DNA from: Geobacteraceae bacterium
GTDB taxonomy: Bacteria > Desulfobacterota > Desulfuromonadia > Geobacterales > Pseudopelobacteraceae
Direction of reading: 5' to 3'
Length of the DNA: 64,000 nt
Assembly: GCA_013336525.1 (NCBI GenBank)
Contig: JAAXTM010000001.1
Span: forward strand, 62,001-126,000
A program made the translations under genes and the position numbers. Position 1 is the stretch's first letter. Each line of letters begins with the position of its first letter. Positions 39,973 to 48,033 of the stretch are shown here, in pieces. The notes beneath the pieces are model-generated. The model made no database searches, had not been told where the DNA came from, and saw nothing but the letters and a program-made list of their open reading frames with translations.

Positions 39973-40123
39973 GAGTAAACTTCCCTTCAAGGGTTATGTA
40001 TACAAAAATTCGGATTATTGACTTGTAGGGCAGATTTGTCAAGAGGAGAGGGGGGGCGTAGAGCTTGATATATGTTTATTTTAGTATTAACAGTCGAACT
40101 GGATCAATTATCGGAACAGCCGT

Positions 40124-40158
40124 AAGCAGATAACTCATCTGCAAGCAGTTATCTGCTT
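40124..40158 (-). terminator. Terminator after the alpha-amylase gene
   Basis: A perfect 12-bp inverted repeat (AAGCAGATAACT at 40124-40135 and its complement at 40147-40158) has an 11-base loop. It starts 18 bases past the amylase stop. There is no T-run, so the strength is unsure. Confidence 0.6.
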
Positions 40159-40176
40159 CAATTGAAAGATCACTTT

Positions 40177-41511
40177 TCATTCCCCATAAACCACGTACCC
40201 ACGCTGCGGCGACTCAACCACACACCAGCCGTCATTCTTTATCGTAAGTGCCTGAGGATTGTAAATTGAGTCCTTAGCTCTCCAGGTCAGCGGCTTCAGT
40301 GTCTTGCCGGCGAAACCGGTCTTTACCCATTGTCTGGTCACTCCGCCTGAATTGTTCAGGGCAAAGACCAGCCCGGGTTGACTTCCCGTGCCGGTACGCT
40401 CCATGGCGTAGAACAGGTTATCCGCGTAGAGGATGTTCGTCCCCCCGCCGGCGTGGCTCTCATGGACCTGCACGAGGCGTTCGATTCCGCTCGCCTCCCC
40501 CGGCTCGCCCAGGCCGTAGCGGAAATAATCCTTCCAGTAGACGCACGGATACCCCTCGTGGGTCAGGATGTAGGCGTAGGCCAGCATCTTGTCGTTGACG
40601 ACCTCTGGTGGCGAGTCGTCTCCGCGGAAGTCGTGGTTGTCCACGAAGGTGACCGCCTCGAACGGGCGGTCCTTCATCAGTACGCCGCCGTTCGCCAGGG
40701 TCCGCAGACTGAATCCGGGCAGGTCGCAGAGGTCTTTCAGGCGGTAGCGCAGGGGAAAGTCGAAGGCCCCGACCCGGTTTTCCGCCCACCTGTTGACCGA
40801 ATCGAGCCAACTGTCGATGAAGTCGTCGCCGGCCCAGCATTCGCCGACTCCGAAGATATTGACCTTTGCATTATCTCTCATGTACTGCCGGTCGTGGATT
40901 GCCCGCACGATCCAGGCGCCGAACCCCTTGACGAAATCGTACCTGAAGCCGTCGAAGCCGATTTCTTCGATCATCCACTTGGCGTGGTTGAGGATGCCGG
41001 AGGAGACGCGGGGGTTGATGTGGCAGAGGTCCGGCATGTCGCCGAAGGTGACATCGTGCAGTTCTTGATACGGTGAAGGGTTGAAACAGGTCCAGTCGCG
41101 GGTGAAGATGTTGCTTTTCGGGTTGAATCGCGTCCAGCGTTTCTGCTGGATGATCGGGTTGTCTTCCTGCCCGTCGGCGCCGTTGTTGTGGTTGAGGACA
41201 AGGTCGGCATAGACCGTCATCTTCTTTTCATGGGCGGCATGAATGAGCCGCCGCAGTTCATCCTCCGAACCAAACCAGGTTTTCACCGACGCTTTCTGGT
41301 CATGTGTTCCCAGGTCATAATAGTCGTAGACGTCGTACCCCATGGACATGCCGCCGATGTTTGCAGCCTTGCTCGCCGGTGGGAGCCAGAGCGAAGTAAA
41401 ACCGGCTTTATGGAGTTCGTCCAGCTTTGTTCCAACAAAGTTCCACCACGCGAATTCCTGCCCGTCGACTCTGGGGCAGTCCCAGTAGAATGCCTGCATC
41501 AGTACGCCCAT
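40177..41511 (-). CDS. Cytoplasmic alpha-amylase, GH13 family
   Basis: The 444-residue protein has all four GH13 regions: DLVLNH (103-108), GFDGFRYDF with nucleophile D192, GVGECW with acid/base E224, and FVDNHD with D294. There is no signal peptide, so it likely acts on internal glycogen or maltodextrin. A short C-terminal beta domain ends the protein. The gene is markedly richer in G+C than its neighbours: by hand count 39 of 60 bases in 40681-40740, against 21 of 60 in the spacer at 41761-41820. That suggests acquisition from elsewhere. AGGAGG lies before the ATG. Confidence 0.92.
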   Translation of the reverse strand: MGVLMQAFYWDCPRVDGQEFAWWNFVGTKLDELHKAGFTSLWLPPASKAANIGGMSMGYDVYDYYDLGTHDQKASVKTWFGSEDELRRLIHAAHEKKMTVYADLVLNHNNGADGQEDNPIIQQKRWTRFNPKSNIFTRDWTCFNPSPYQELHDVTFGDMPDLCHINPRVSSGILNHAKWMIEEIGFDGFRYDFVKGFGAWIVRAIHDRQYMRDNAKVNIFGVGECWAGDDFIDSWLDSVNRWAENRVGAFDFPLRYRLKDLCDLPGFSLRTLANGGVLMKDRPFEAVTFVDNHDFRGDDSPPEVVNDKMLAYAYILTHEGYPCVYWKDYFRYGLGEPGEASGIERLVQVHESHAGGGTNILYADNLFYAMERTGTGSQPGLVFALNNSGGVTRQWVKTGFAGKTLKPLTWRAKDSIYNPQALTIKNDGWCVVESPQRGYVVYGE

Positions 41512-41934
41512 GGTTGTTTACCTCCTTGGATGTCCCCTTTTGTTTCCTTGATGCTATAGTCTGTTTTTACCCGTAAAAACACGCTTCTAAGACTTAAAAT
41601 TGTATTTATTTCGTCATAGTTGAGTCGTAAATACAGTGTATTAGCTTGGTCCGACCCCAAAAGAGCCACCCCAAAAGAGCCCACTTGATGGGTCTTATGA
41701 TGGACGCTTCTACATGGATTGGATACTCGTCTTTTTCTATTGTCTCGTTTCAAAGTCTGCACCTTATGCAACTCCTCTAGTTAAAAAGCGATTCGATTGT
41801 TACCTTACAATACCTATATCTCGTTTCATATTTCCTCCTATCTGCTCTGAAAGATATTGTTAAACAGCAATACAAGTTCTTGCTTTAAACCTTGTAAAAG
41901 TTAAGCTACTTCAATCTTTTTAGCTGCACCTTTG
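41512..41934 (-). other. AT-rich spacer upstream of the amylase
   Basis: This 423-base stretch holds no convincing gene. It contains a small perfect hairpin GTTTTTA/TAAAAAC (41563-41580) and a 14-base tandem repeat listed separately. The promoter of the amylase should lie at its left end. A minus-strand open frame of 90 codons (41499-41771) overlaps the amylase start and looks random. Confidence 0.6.
41654..41681. repeat. Two-copy tandem repeat, 14-base unit
   Basis: The unit ACCCCAAAAGAGCC occurs twice head to tail at 41654-41667 and 41668-41681, directly after TTGGTCCG. The function is unknown; it could be a scar of a replication slip or of an insertion. Confidence 0.7.
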
Positions 41935-42993
41935 TTATAAATATTTTTCAACGTATTCATCATATTTGGACTTTTTGTCTTCAAACATCTTCAACAAATC
42001 GATGGTCACATACACACTGTTTGCATTACCGTAATTCGCCCAGCCGATGGCATAGTGATTATTAATATGCAACATCGCACCAAGGCCAACATCCTTGATG
42101 TTAGCCCGATCAACGTAAACACTAGCAATGGAAATACCCAGAGGGATTCTAAGATCCCAGAAGTTCACGCCTGCCCATTCAACTGCTAGGCCCATCTCCT
42201 GTTTGCTCCCATCAGGCGCATTCTCAAGACGGTCATAGACCAGCTGCGGATGAAGCGCGATGACCTGGTAACTTGGAGGTCCGACCAGATAATCCTTTTT
42301 GAAGTGATTGCTATTGATCAAGGTCGTTAGCCACACTTCCAGAGCGGTTTGCGATTTACTGACCTCCAGAAATGTGTCCCACTCCTTGCCCATTTTCGCC
42401 AATAATTCTGAGTTTTTCCCATATACATTGTCATAAACAGACCGATAAGGATTAAATGCCTTTTCAAAGTCTTCAAATATGGCTTTGCATGTGGACCCTT
42501 GGGCAACAGTCGCACAATGCTCAACTTCTTTAATAACAAATCTATTAGTTACTTCTTCCAGCGGTTCGAAAAACCCAATACCCCCCCCATCACTAATTGA
42601 ACTTTGCGACTTAAACTCAGGAAGCACTACTTTCATGGAATCAAATTGCTCGAATGTCCTCCTTAATGCATCAAACTGTACTTTGTAGTCAGCCGATTTG
42701 TCCAACTTCAGATCGTCAAGTACCTTCTTCGATTGCACGGAAAAATCACTAAGAACGGACGCAATTCGGGCGTTGTCAAAGACGCCTTTACCGATCCTTG
42801 ACCGGATCAGTTCCTCACAGAAAATCTTAGAAACCCATTCTGTGTTTTTGTACAATCCGACGAACTGCTCCCCTGTGTACGGCCGCTCTATAGTGCAGTT
42901 AATAGTTGCTTCTTCTACAGCAAAAGCGGTGAACGGTTGCATCAGTACTGCAAGTATCAAGCTCTTACATAACACTGCAATCAGCCTATTCAT
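41935..42993 (-). CDS. Exported protein of unknown function
   Basis: A 352-residue protein with a clear signal peptide (about 1-25, cut after FAVEE or FA|VE). The mature part has two halves. The first (about 30-230) is helical with four cysteines that may pair. The second (about 230-330) alternates hydrophobic and polar residues (AVEWAGVNFWDLRIPLGISI, GLGAMLHINNHYAIGWANY), suggesting beta-barrel or membrane-associated strands. I recognise no family. It is the last of five minus-strand genes with an envelope theme and lies 35 bases after a hydrolase gene. Base composition is lower in G+C than the amylase. Confidence 0.72.
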   Translation of the reverse strand: MNRLIAVLCKSLILAVLMQPFTAFAVEEATINCTIERPYTGEQFVGLYKNTEWVSKIFCEELIRSRIGKGVFDNARIASVLSDFSVQSKKVLDDLKLDKSADYKVQFDALRRTFEQFDSMKVVLPEFKSQSSISDGGGIGFFEPLEEVTNRFVIKEVEHCATVAQGSTCKAIFEDFEKAFNPYRSVYDNVYGKNSELLAKMGKEWDTFLEVSKSQTALEVWLTTLINSNHFKKDYLVGPPSYQVIALHPQLVYDRLENAPDGSKQEMGLAVEWAGVNFWDLRIPLGISIASVYVDRANIKDVGLGAMLHINNHYAIGWANYGNANSVYVTIDLLKMFEDKKSKYDEYVEKYL

Positions 42994-43028
42994 AAGAGTC
43001 TCCTTATCCGCAGGGAACGTTACACTTT

Positions 43029-44051
43029 CTATGAAAGCTCATCGATCTTCTTCTGGATCACTTTAAACTGGTCGATAGCAGCCTTTACAGAATTGATCGA
43101 AGGATCATCAACTGCCGCATCAATTAAATCTTTGAGTTCCTTAACCTCTTGGCCCAAGCTGCCCTTTTGATAGTCTGAAAGCCCCTCGTCAAACTGAGCC
43201 GGCGTGATTTTATTACCATAGATGAAGTTAAGGATTGCCCTAGCCACGGCCGGTTCGGTCACATACTCGTAGAAATCATGAGTATTAATCTTCTTAAATA
43301 CGGTATTTACGAATGTGGTCGAATCCTCCATTTTTCTATCGTAGGTCTTGAACCAAGTAAATGGATCGTACTCGTGGCGAATATTTACAAAATTACTGGT
43401 GCATCCATCCTTTCCGGTCACAACTGTGGAATGGTTCGGATCTTTCAGGTCGTTCAACAGGTTCACCATTCGGCTCACATTCGCAAAGGTCCATAACGAG
43501 GCAATGTTGAAACCACCTGTCTTCAGATCAGGGATATCATCAAAGGGATCAGAGTTTATCCGGTAATATTTGGCAAGAGCATCATGAACGACCGCAGTAC
43601 CTAGAGAGTGGCATATAATGTGGATGTTTTTATGATCATATTTCTTGCGGAGTTCCTCGAAGAAAGCTATGAAATCGACGCGAACCTTTTCGCCGAAATA
43701 CATGGTGGAATACAAGATCACATCGAGCCAATGCGTATAAAAGAATTCATCTTTTCCAAAATTTGATTCGAACCTAGTAAGTTGACCAAGCAGTTTTTCT
43801 TCGAATCCCATACCTGTCAGATAAGCAAAACCTTTTTGCCGAGCCTGTGCATTTTCGGCAAATTGCTTGCGGATTGCATCGAAATATTCGCTGTAGTTGA
43901 ATTCCTCGTAATCGACATTACTTAGGAACGACGGATCAGAAATTCCAAACCCTGAGGCCCTATCAGCAATTGCCTTTTTATATTCCTTGAGCATGTTTCC
44001 TTTGTGATGCGTACCCATCCCATGAACCAGAATAATAAGTTGCTTAGACAT
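43029..44051 (-). CDS. Lipase-fold alpha/beta hydrolase-like protein, unusual nucleophile elbow
   Basis: The 340-residue protein has an oxyanion-type HGMGTHHKG near 10-18 and a nucleophile elbow CHSLGTAVVHD with S149. The usual GxSxG has Cys in place of the first Gly. A possible Asp/His pair occurs later in SDPFDD and in RHEYDPF or NTHDFYEY, but I cannot assign it. There is no signal peptide, so the protein appears cytoplasmic. The last ~60 residues are a charged helical tail. It lies 35 bases upstream of the exported-protein gene, so co-transcription is likely. Confidence 0.7.
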   Translation of the reverse strand: MSKQLIILVHGMGTHHKGNMLKEYKKAIADRASGFGISDPSFLSNVDYEEFNYSEYFDAIRKQFAENAQARQKGFAYLTGMGFEEKLLGQLTRFESNFGKDEFFYTHWLDVILYSTMYFGEKVRVDFIAFFEELRKKYDHKNIHIICHSLGTAVVHDALAKYYRINSDPFDDIPDLKTGGFNIASLWTFANVSRMVNLLNDLKDPNHSTVVTGKDGCTSNFVNIRHEYDPFTWFKTYDRKMEDSTTFVNTVFKKINTHDFYEYVTEPAVARAILNFIYGNKITPAQFDEGLSDYQKGSLGQEVKELKDLIDAAVDDPSINSVKAAIDQFKVIQKKIDELS

Positions 44052-44213
44052 AAATAACTCCTTCTATGTCATATTTGATTATTTGTGACTCCATAATAAA
44101 ATTTGTTTAGACGTTGTTGTTTGGTGTATGTCCTCTTATTCCCTCTGGCCCCTTATCCCTCTCACGCTCTTTGTCCTTTCCTTCCGGGGTTTCAACGTTC
44201 TAGAATGCTTTAT

Positions 44214-45521
44214 TTATTTTTTCAGTTTCAATTTCAGTGGTGGTTTCCAGTAAGTTTCTGAAACCCCTGGAGCGGGACGTCCCCAAGTGCTGTCGAATTT
44301 ATCATCACTCCCGGTAATAAACCGTACGATAAGACGATGTAGCATATCCATGTTAGGCAGTATTCCATGAAATCCTGCGACACTACAGGTCAGCCTGTCC
44401 TGAACTTCCCAATAACCAAAATCATCGGGGGTAACAAGTACCAGGTTCGATTCATCCAGAAACGGTGGTATCGCCCCCTCGTACGGGACCGTCCCGTCAC
44501 CGGTTAACCTTTGTTTTTTGGGGTCGGAATTGTCCCATTCCTGCTGCCGGTCTTCCGATGAAAGGTCAAATCTGTACCCGTCATTTCGTCTTTCAAGTTT
44601 CATGCGGACTCGTGTTTCCGAGCCAACGCCGACAACCGCCAACCATTTATCTGAAGTAAGTCCCGCATCGTTGAGCCTGAAGGAACTGATTTGGGCTCGG
44701 TGCTCCTTTGCCTGGGCCAGCAGTGCGGTAAATATTTCTACTGCCTGAACTTCCGGCTCTTTACCTGGCAGACCGTGAAGACGCACAAATTGCTCAATCG
44801 AGCCCAATACCTCTGATTGCCACAGCTTGGGTTCAAACAGGGACAAATATTCTGTTGAAGAGTTATCGGCTTGTACCGCATTTAAAAAACTTGGCAGCAG
44901 ATGATAAAGCGCTGGGGTAAGACGAGCCGCTTCCCTCTCTCGTGAACTGGGCGGAGATGTTCCCAAGTCAGCCGTTCCGGTAATAACCTTGATAACCGCT
45001 TCGAACGACCCCTGAAACGGTGATGCCAAGGTTACGACTTTGTTTATCGGTGCCTTTTTCCCTGACTGTTGCAGATATCCTGCTATGATCAGCCCCCCCA
45101 TGGAGTGGCCTATGAGATTGACCTTCGAGGCCGTTTCGTACCCATCGGCAACATAATGTCTCATCAGCTTGGTCCGTGCGATTACTTCATCCACGAAGTT
45201 TTTTAGACGCTCCTGAATCGCATTGAGAGGCATGCGCCAGTCATAACTGAACGGGTATACCGGGACCGGTTCTTCTTCCTTACGAGTCAAGTTATGGCGC
45301 AGTTCGGCCACCAGCTCTTTATAGGCAATTTCGTAGATCTGACCTGGTGTTACTCTGGCCGGCTCGACCGCTTCGTAGCGCAGATCTTTGGGGTGGAGCG
45401 AGATTCTCTCAAACTCCTTAGTCAATACACTCCAGACGGTTTCAGGTGGCAGTGGATATTCATCCTGCAGATAGCTGGCTGTAATACCAGGAATAACAAT
45501 TGTAGGGGCAGGTAATGGCAT
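44214..45521 (-). CDS. LCAT-like lipase / acyltransferase
   Basis: A 435-residue protein of the lecithin:cholesterol acyltransferase type. It has PGITASYL (oxyanion region), FSYDWRMPL and the nucleophile S140 in LIGHSMGGL, with likely triad partners D342 in TGDGTVPY and H385 in FHGILPNM. No signal peptide or membrane segment is seen, unusual for a phospholipid-directed enzyme unless exported by another route. It sits on the same strand in the same run as the membrane protein upstream (156 bases away) and the hydrolase downstream (162 bases away). Substrate unknown. Confidence 0.82.
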   Translation of the reverse strand: MPLPAPTIVIPGITASYLQDEYPLPPETVWSVLTKEFERISLHPKDLRYEAVEPARVTPGQIYEIAYKELVAELRHNLTRKEEEPVPVYPFSYDWRMPLNAIQERLKNFVDEVIARTKLMRHYVADGYETASKVNLIGHSMGGLIIAGYLQQSGKKAPINKVVTLASPFQGSFEAVIKVITGTADLGTSPPSSREREAARLTPALYHLLPSFLNAVQADNSSTEYLSLFEPKLWQSEVLGSIEQFVRLHGLPGKEPEVQAVEIFTALLAQAKEHRAQISSFRLNDAGLTSDKWLAVVGVGSETRVRMKLERRNDGYRFDLSSEDRQQEWDNSDPKKQRLTGDGTVPYEGAIPPFLDESNLVLVTPDDFGYWEVQDRLTCSVAGFHGILPNMDMLHRLIVRFITGSDDKFDSTWGRPAPGVSETYWKPPLKLKLKK

Positions 45522-45677
45522 TGGTATATTCTCTTGTTCAATTGGAATTTATAACGTGCTCTGTGAAAACAGCCTAAACTCCCCAACCTCATGAACTACC
45601 TCAGAAGCTTCTCACAACAATCAAGCACTTCAAGGCGCAATTTGACTCTCAAATTCCTAAACCTTGCCGTTATCCAC

Positions 45678-46757
45678 TTACCCCACGCTCTTCTCATCCA
45701 GATTCACCGCTGCCTTGTTCGCCGGTAACACCGGCTGCTTGGTCTTTGCCTCTGTCGTTGCCGGTGCCGGCGGCTTGGTTTCCGTATCTACGGGTGGCTT
45801 GCCGATGGCCCGAAGGTTGATCAACTTCCCGAGCATATCGAACCAGAAAGGGGCGCCGAGGGTTACCGCCAGGGCGGTGAAAAGGATGCCGAGCAACATC
45901 AGGAGGCTATCTACGAGCATCCGGCCGCCGAAACATTCGGGCCTGAATTCATACCCTTGCCACCCCAGGGACAGTCCGGTGGCCTCCAACTTACCCAGGC
46001 TTGTAGTCAGAGACTCAGCGGAGCGTGCGATGGACACGGAGCCGCTATGGCCGGAAACATTGGCGAACGCTTTGCTGGCCTGTTCGGCCTGGGTCACGAT
46101 CATATTGCGCTTGGCCGGGCTGTCGTAGAGTTCCTTGACGATCCTGATGGAGTCGGCGTTCAGCGCCAGACAGATCAGGAAAGAGATCAGCAGCAGCGAA
46201 GACTGCGACTGGTTCTTGTACCATCCCGTCACCCGCTTCATGGCATCGTTAAACCAGGCTACCAGTATTGTATTCAGCTTCTCAAGGTCACCGGCCGCAT
46301 CCTCCGCGTGTATCAGCAAGGTGCGACGCAGGTCGGAATCGGCCGGGAGTGCCGTTGTCACTCCCGTGACGAAATCGTTGAACTTGTCGGCCGACAACTT
46401 TGCTGTGCCCCCGGTTGGCGCGAACATGTCCAGTATGACGCGGGCAAAGACCGTGTCGGGGATGTACGACGGCCGGGTGCCCTTTTCATTGAGCGATTTG
46501 ATCAGGGGGTGGGCGTAGAATGCCTCTACAACACCCTGCTTGGCGGTTGTGCCAGGAGATGCGTAGGCCACCTTCTGGCGTACCGCTCCATTCATTGCCT
46601 GTTCGCCCAAGAGATTGGAGATCCCTTCATTCAGGTGGTTCTCCCGCCGATCCGACATCCCGGCATAGATCTCATTGGCAGCGGTGCAGACCAGCGCCAG
46701 CAATGCGTAGATGAAAACCAGTCCTGTGAAGACGTCCAACAGTGGAAATCCGAACAT
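45678..46757 (-). CDS. Three-helix membrane protein of unknown function
   Basis: A 359-residue protein with predicted transmembrane helices near 6-30, 185-203 and 281-306. The third continues into GAPFWFDMLGKLINLRAIGK, a motif I have seen in uncharacterised bacterial membrane proteins. The C-terminal ~50 residues are Pro/Thr/Lys-rich and disordered. The first soluble region (about 35-180) has no recognised domain. It lies 13 bases after the amidase gene, so the two are probably co-transcribed. A long plus-strand frame opposite it is a GC-driven shadow. Confidence 0.75.
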   Translation of the reverse strand: MFGFPLLDVFTGLVFIYALLALVCTAANEIYAGMSDRRENHLNEGISNLLGEQAMNGAVRQKVAYASPGTTAKQGVVEAFYAHPLIKSLNEKGTRPSYIPDTVFARVILDMFAPTGGTAKLSADKFNDFVTGVTTALPADSDLRRTLLIHAEDAAGDLEKLNTILVAWFNDAMKRVTGWYKNQSQSSLLLISFLICLALNADSIRIVKELYDSPAKRNMIVTQAEQASKAFANVSGHSGSVSIARSAESLTTSLGKLEATGLSLGWQGYEFRPECFGGRMLVDSLLMLLGILFTALAVTLGAPFWFDMLGKLINLRAIGKPPVDTETKPPAPATTEAKTKQPVLPANKAAVNLDEKSVG

Positions 46758-46770
46758 TGCTCACCTCCTG

Positions 46771-47568
46771 TCAGCTTATTGTTTGAACATACTGACCGCA
46801 GACCCACTCCTGCCGGTCCGGTGCGATCCGGAACCAACCCGCTTTTTCCTCGTAGACCTGCAGCTGCACTCCGCGATGCACTTTTTTGAGAATCGCATAC
46901 TGCATCCCGTTGCCGTCGCGTACGTTGAGTGAATCGACGGCAACCTCGGCCCTGCGCAGCGGTACTGTCGGTGCCTGGCCGGGCGTGACTGACTGGAGGA
47001 TGAGCGGGATGAAGTTGGCCTGTGCATCCGACAAACTGTTGCCGCCGAAAAAGACCGTACCCGGACAGGTTTTGGTGTTGCCGGTGCCGTTGGTGCGGAT
47101 TCCGCTGTCCAGGTCGTACCAGTGGTGATACACGATGGTATCCGTGGAGGGTGTGAGGCCGAAGTGGCGGCAGAGGATGGCGTTGAGCCGCACGACCGTG
47201 CCTCTCTGCACATCGCGCATCACATCGCCACCCGTATTGAAGTTTCCCAGGTGCTCGATGCAGATCCCCATCTTGTTGGCACCCTTGATCCCGGCCGGGA
47301 TCCGGTCCAGGGGGCGACAGACCGCGATCGTTCCGTCCGGGAACGTCGTCAGGTTCTGGGCGATCATGTCAAAGCCCCGCTCCGCCACATGGTACTGCTC
47401 CATCCCTTCAAGCAGTTCAAAATGATTGCTGTTGTTGAACTGCCTATAGGGGGGGGAGAAGGTATGATGATTCTGTAACAGAACGATAGCCCTGTTGATG
47501 CTCGCAGCAGCAAGCCAAACATCGAACTCATCAATCGTACAGAGAAGGAACTTTCCCTTTGTGCGCAT
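46771..47568 (-). CDS. N-acetylmuramoyl-L-alanine amidase with SH3 domain
   Basis: The 265-residue protein has an amidase_2/PGRP-type catalytic domain in the first ~190 residues: HHTFSPPYRQF (zinc His near 34-35), YHHWYD and TKTCPG (third ligand). A bacterial SH3 domain follows in the last ~65 residues (VDSLNVRDGNGMQYAILKKV, GWFRIA). Such enzymes cleave the muramyl-L-Ala bond in peptidoglycan. No signal peptide is visible, so it is either exported by another route, as for phage or effector lysins, or acts on recycled fragments. It opens the five-gene run. The upstream 465 bases contain no coding region. Confidence 0.85.
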   Translation of the reverse strand: MRTKGKFLLCTIDEFDVWLAAASINRAIVLLQNHHTFSPPYRQFNNSNHFELLEGMEQYHVAERGFDMIAQNLTTFPDGTIAVCRPLDRIPAGIKGANKMGICIEHLGNFNTGGDVMRDVQRGTVVRLNAILCRHFGLTPSTDTIVYHHWYDLDSGIRTNGTGNTKTCPGTVFFGGNSLSDAQANFIPLILQSVTPGQAPTVPLRRAEVAVDSLNVRDGNGMQYAILKKVHRGVQLQVYEEKAGWFRIAPDRQEWVCGQYVQTIS

Positions 47569-48033
47569 GCAGCCTCCTTTACCGCATATTTTGGGTGGGA
47601 CGGTGCTCTTTAAATCTGGGTAATAAATAGAGCTACATCTCTGCTAATCAAAATATCTGTAAAATATTTCAATTAATTCTGTCGGTACCCCCCAGATACA
47701 TCACTTACAACCACAGTCGAAATCCCACTGGCAGTTAAAACCCTCACCAGCCTCAGTGTGCCATGAATGTAAGTGAAGAAAAGTGCTCTATTCCGGGCTA
47801 TTTACAAATGCTACCATAGTTAAAATGTTTGGCGAGCGTTGACGTTATATATTTATAATAATCTTGTAAAATCTGCTGCTTTTGAATTCGAAGGCACTTC
47901 TGGTTTTTTGATTAAACAATAAAACTTTCTGTTATATGCAAAAAACTCAAACAAATTGCATTATCACGGCAGTTTTAGTATAGTGCGCTGCTGTTATTTC
48001 CAATCACTCAAATTGCGACAAGGGAACACACTG
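47569..48033. other. Divergent spacer between the amidase cassette and iorA
   Basis: This 465-base stretch has no gene. It contains nested inverted repeats, CACTTACA (47702-47709) with TGTAAGTG (47768-47775) and, inside them, CACTG (47726-47730) with CAGTG (47754-47758). The right half (47800-47950) is AT-rich and probably holds the iorA promoter, but I could not pick one with good spacing. Confidence 0.55.

Noticed and set aside
40378-41076. Plus-strand frame of 232 codons opposite the amylase
   Set aside because: It lies wholly within a GC-rich gene with all four GH13 motifs on the other strand; third-position GC bias opens the opposite frame.
41499-41771. Minus-strand frame of 90 codons upstream of the amylase
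   Set aside because: Overlaps the amylase start, crosses the tandem repeat, has no Shine-Dalgarno and a random-looking composition.
45957-46889. Plus-strand frame of 310 codons opposite the membrane-protein and amidase genes
   Set aside because: It spans two genes, is rich in Arg/His/Gly in a way typical of antisense frames, and has no Shine-Dalgarno.
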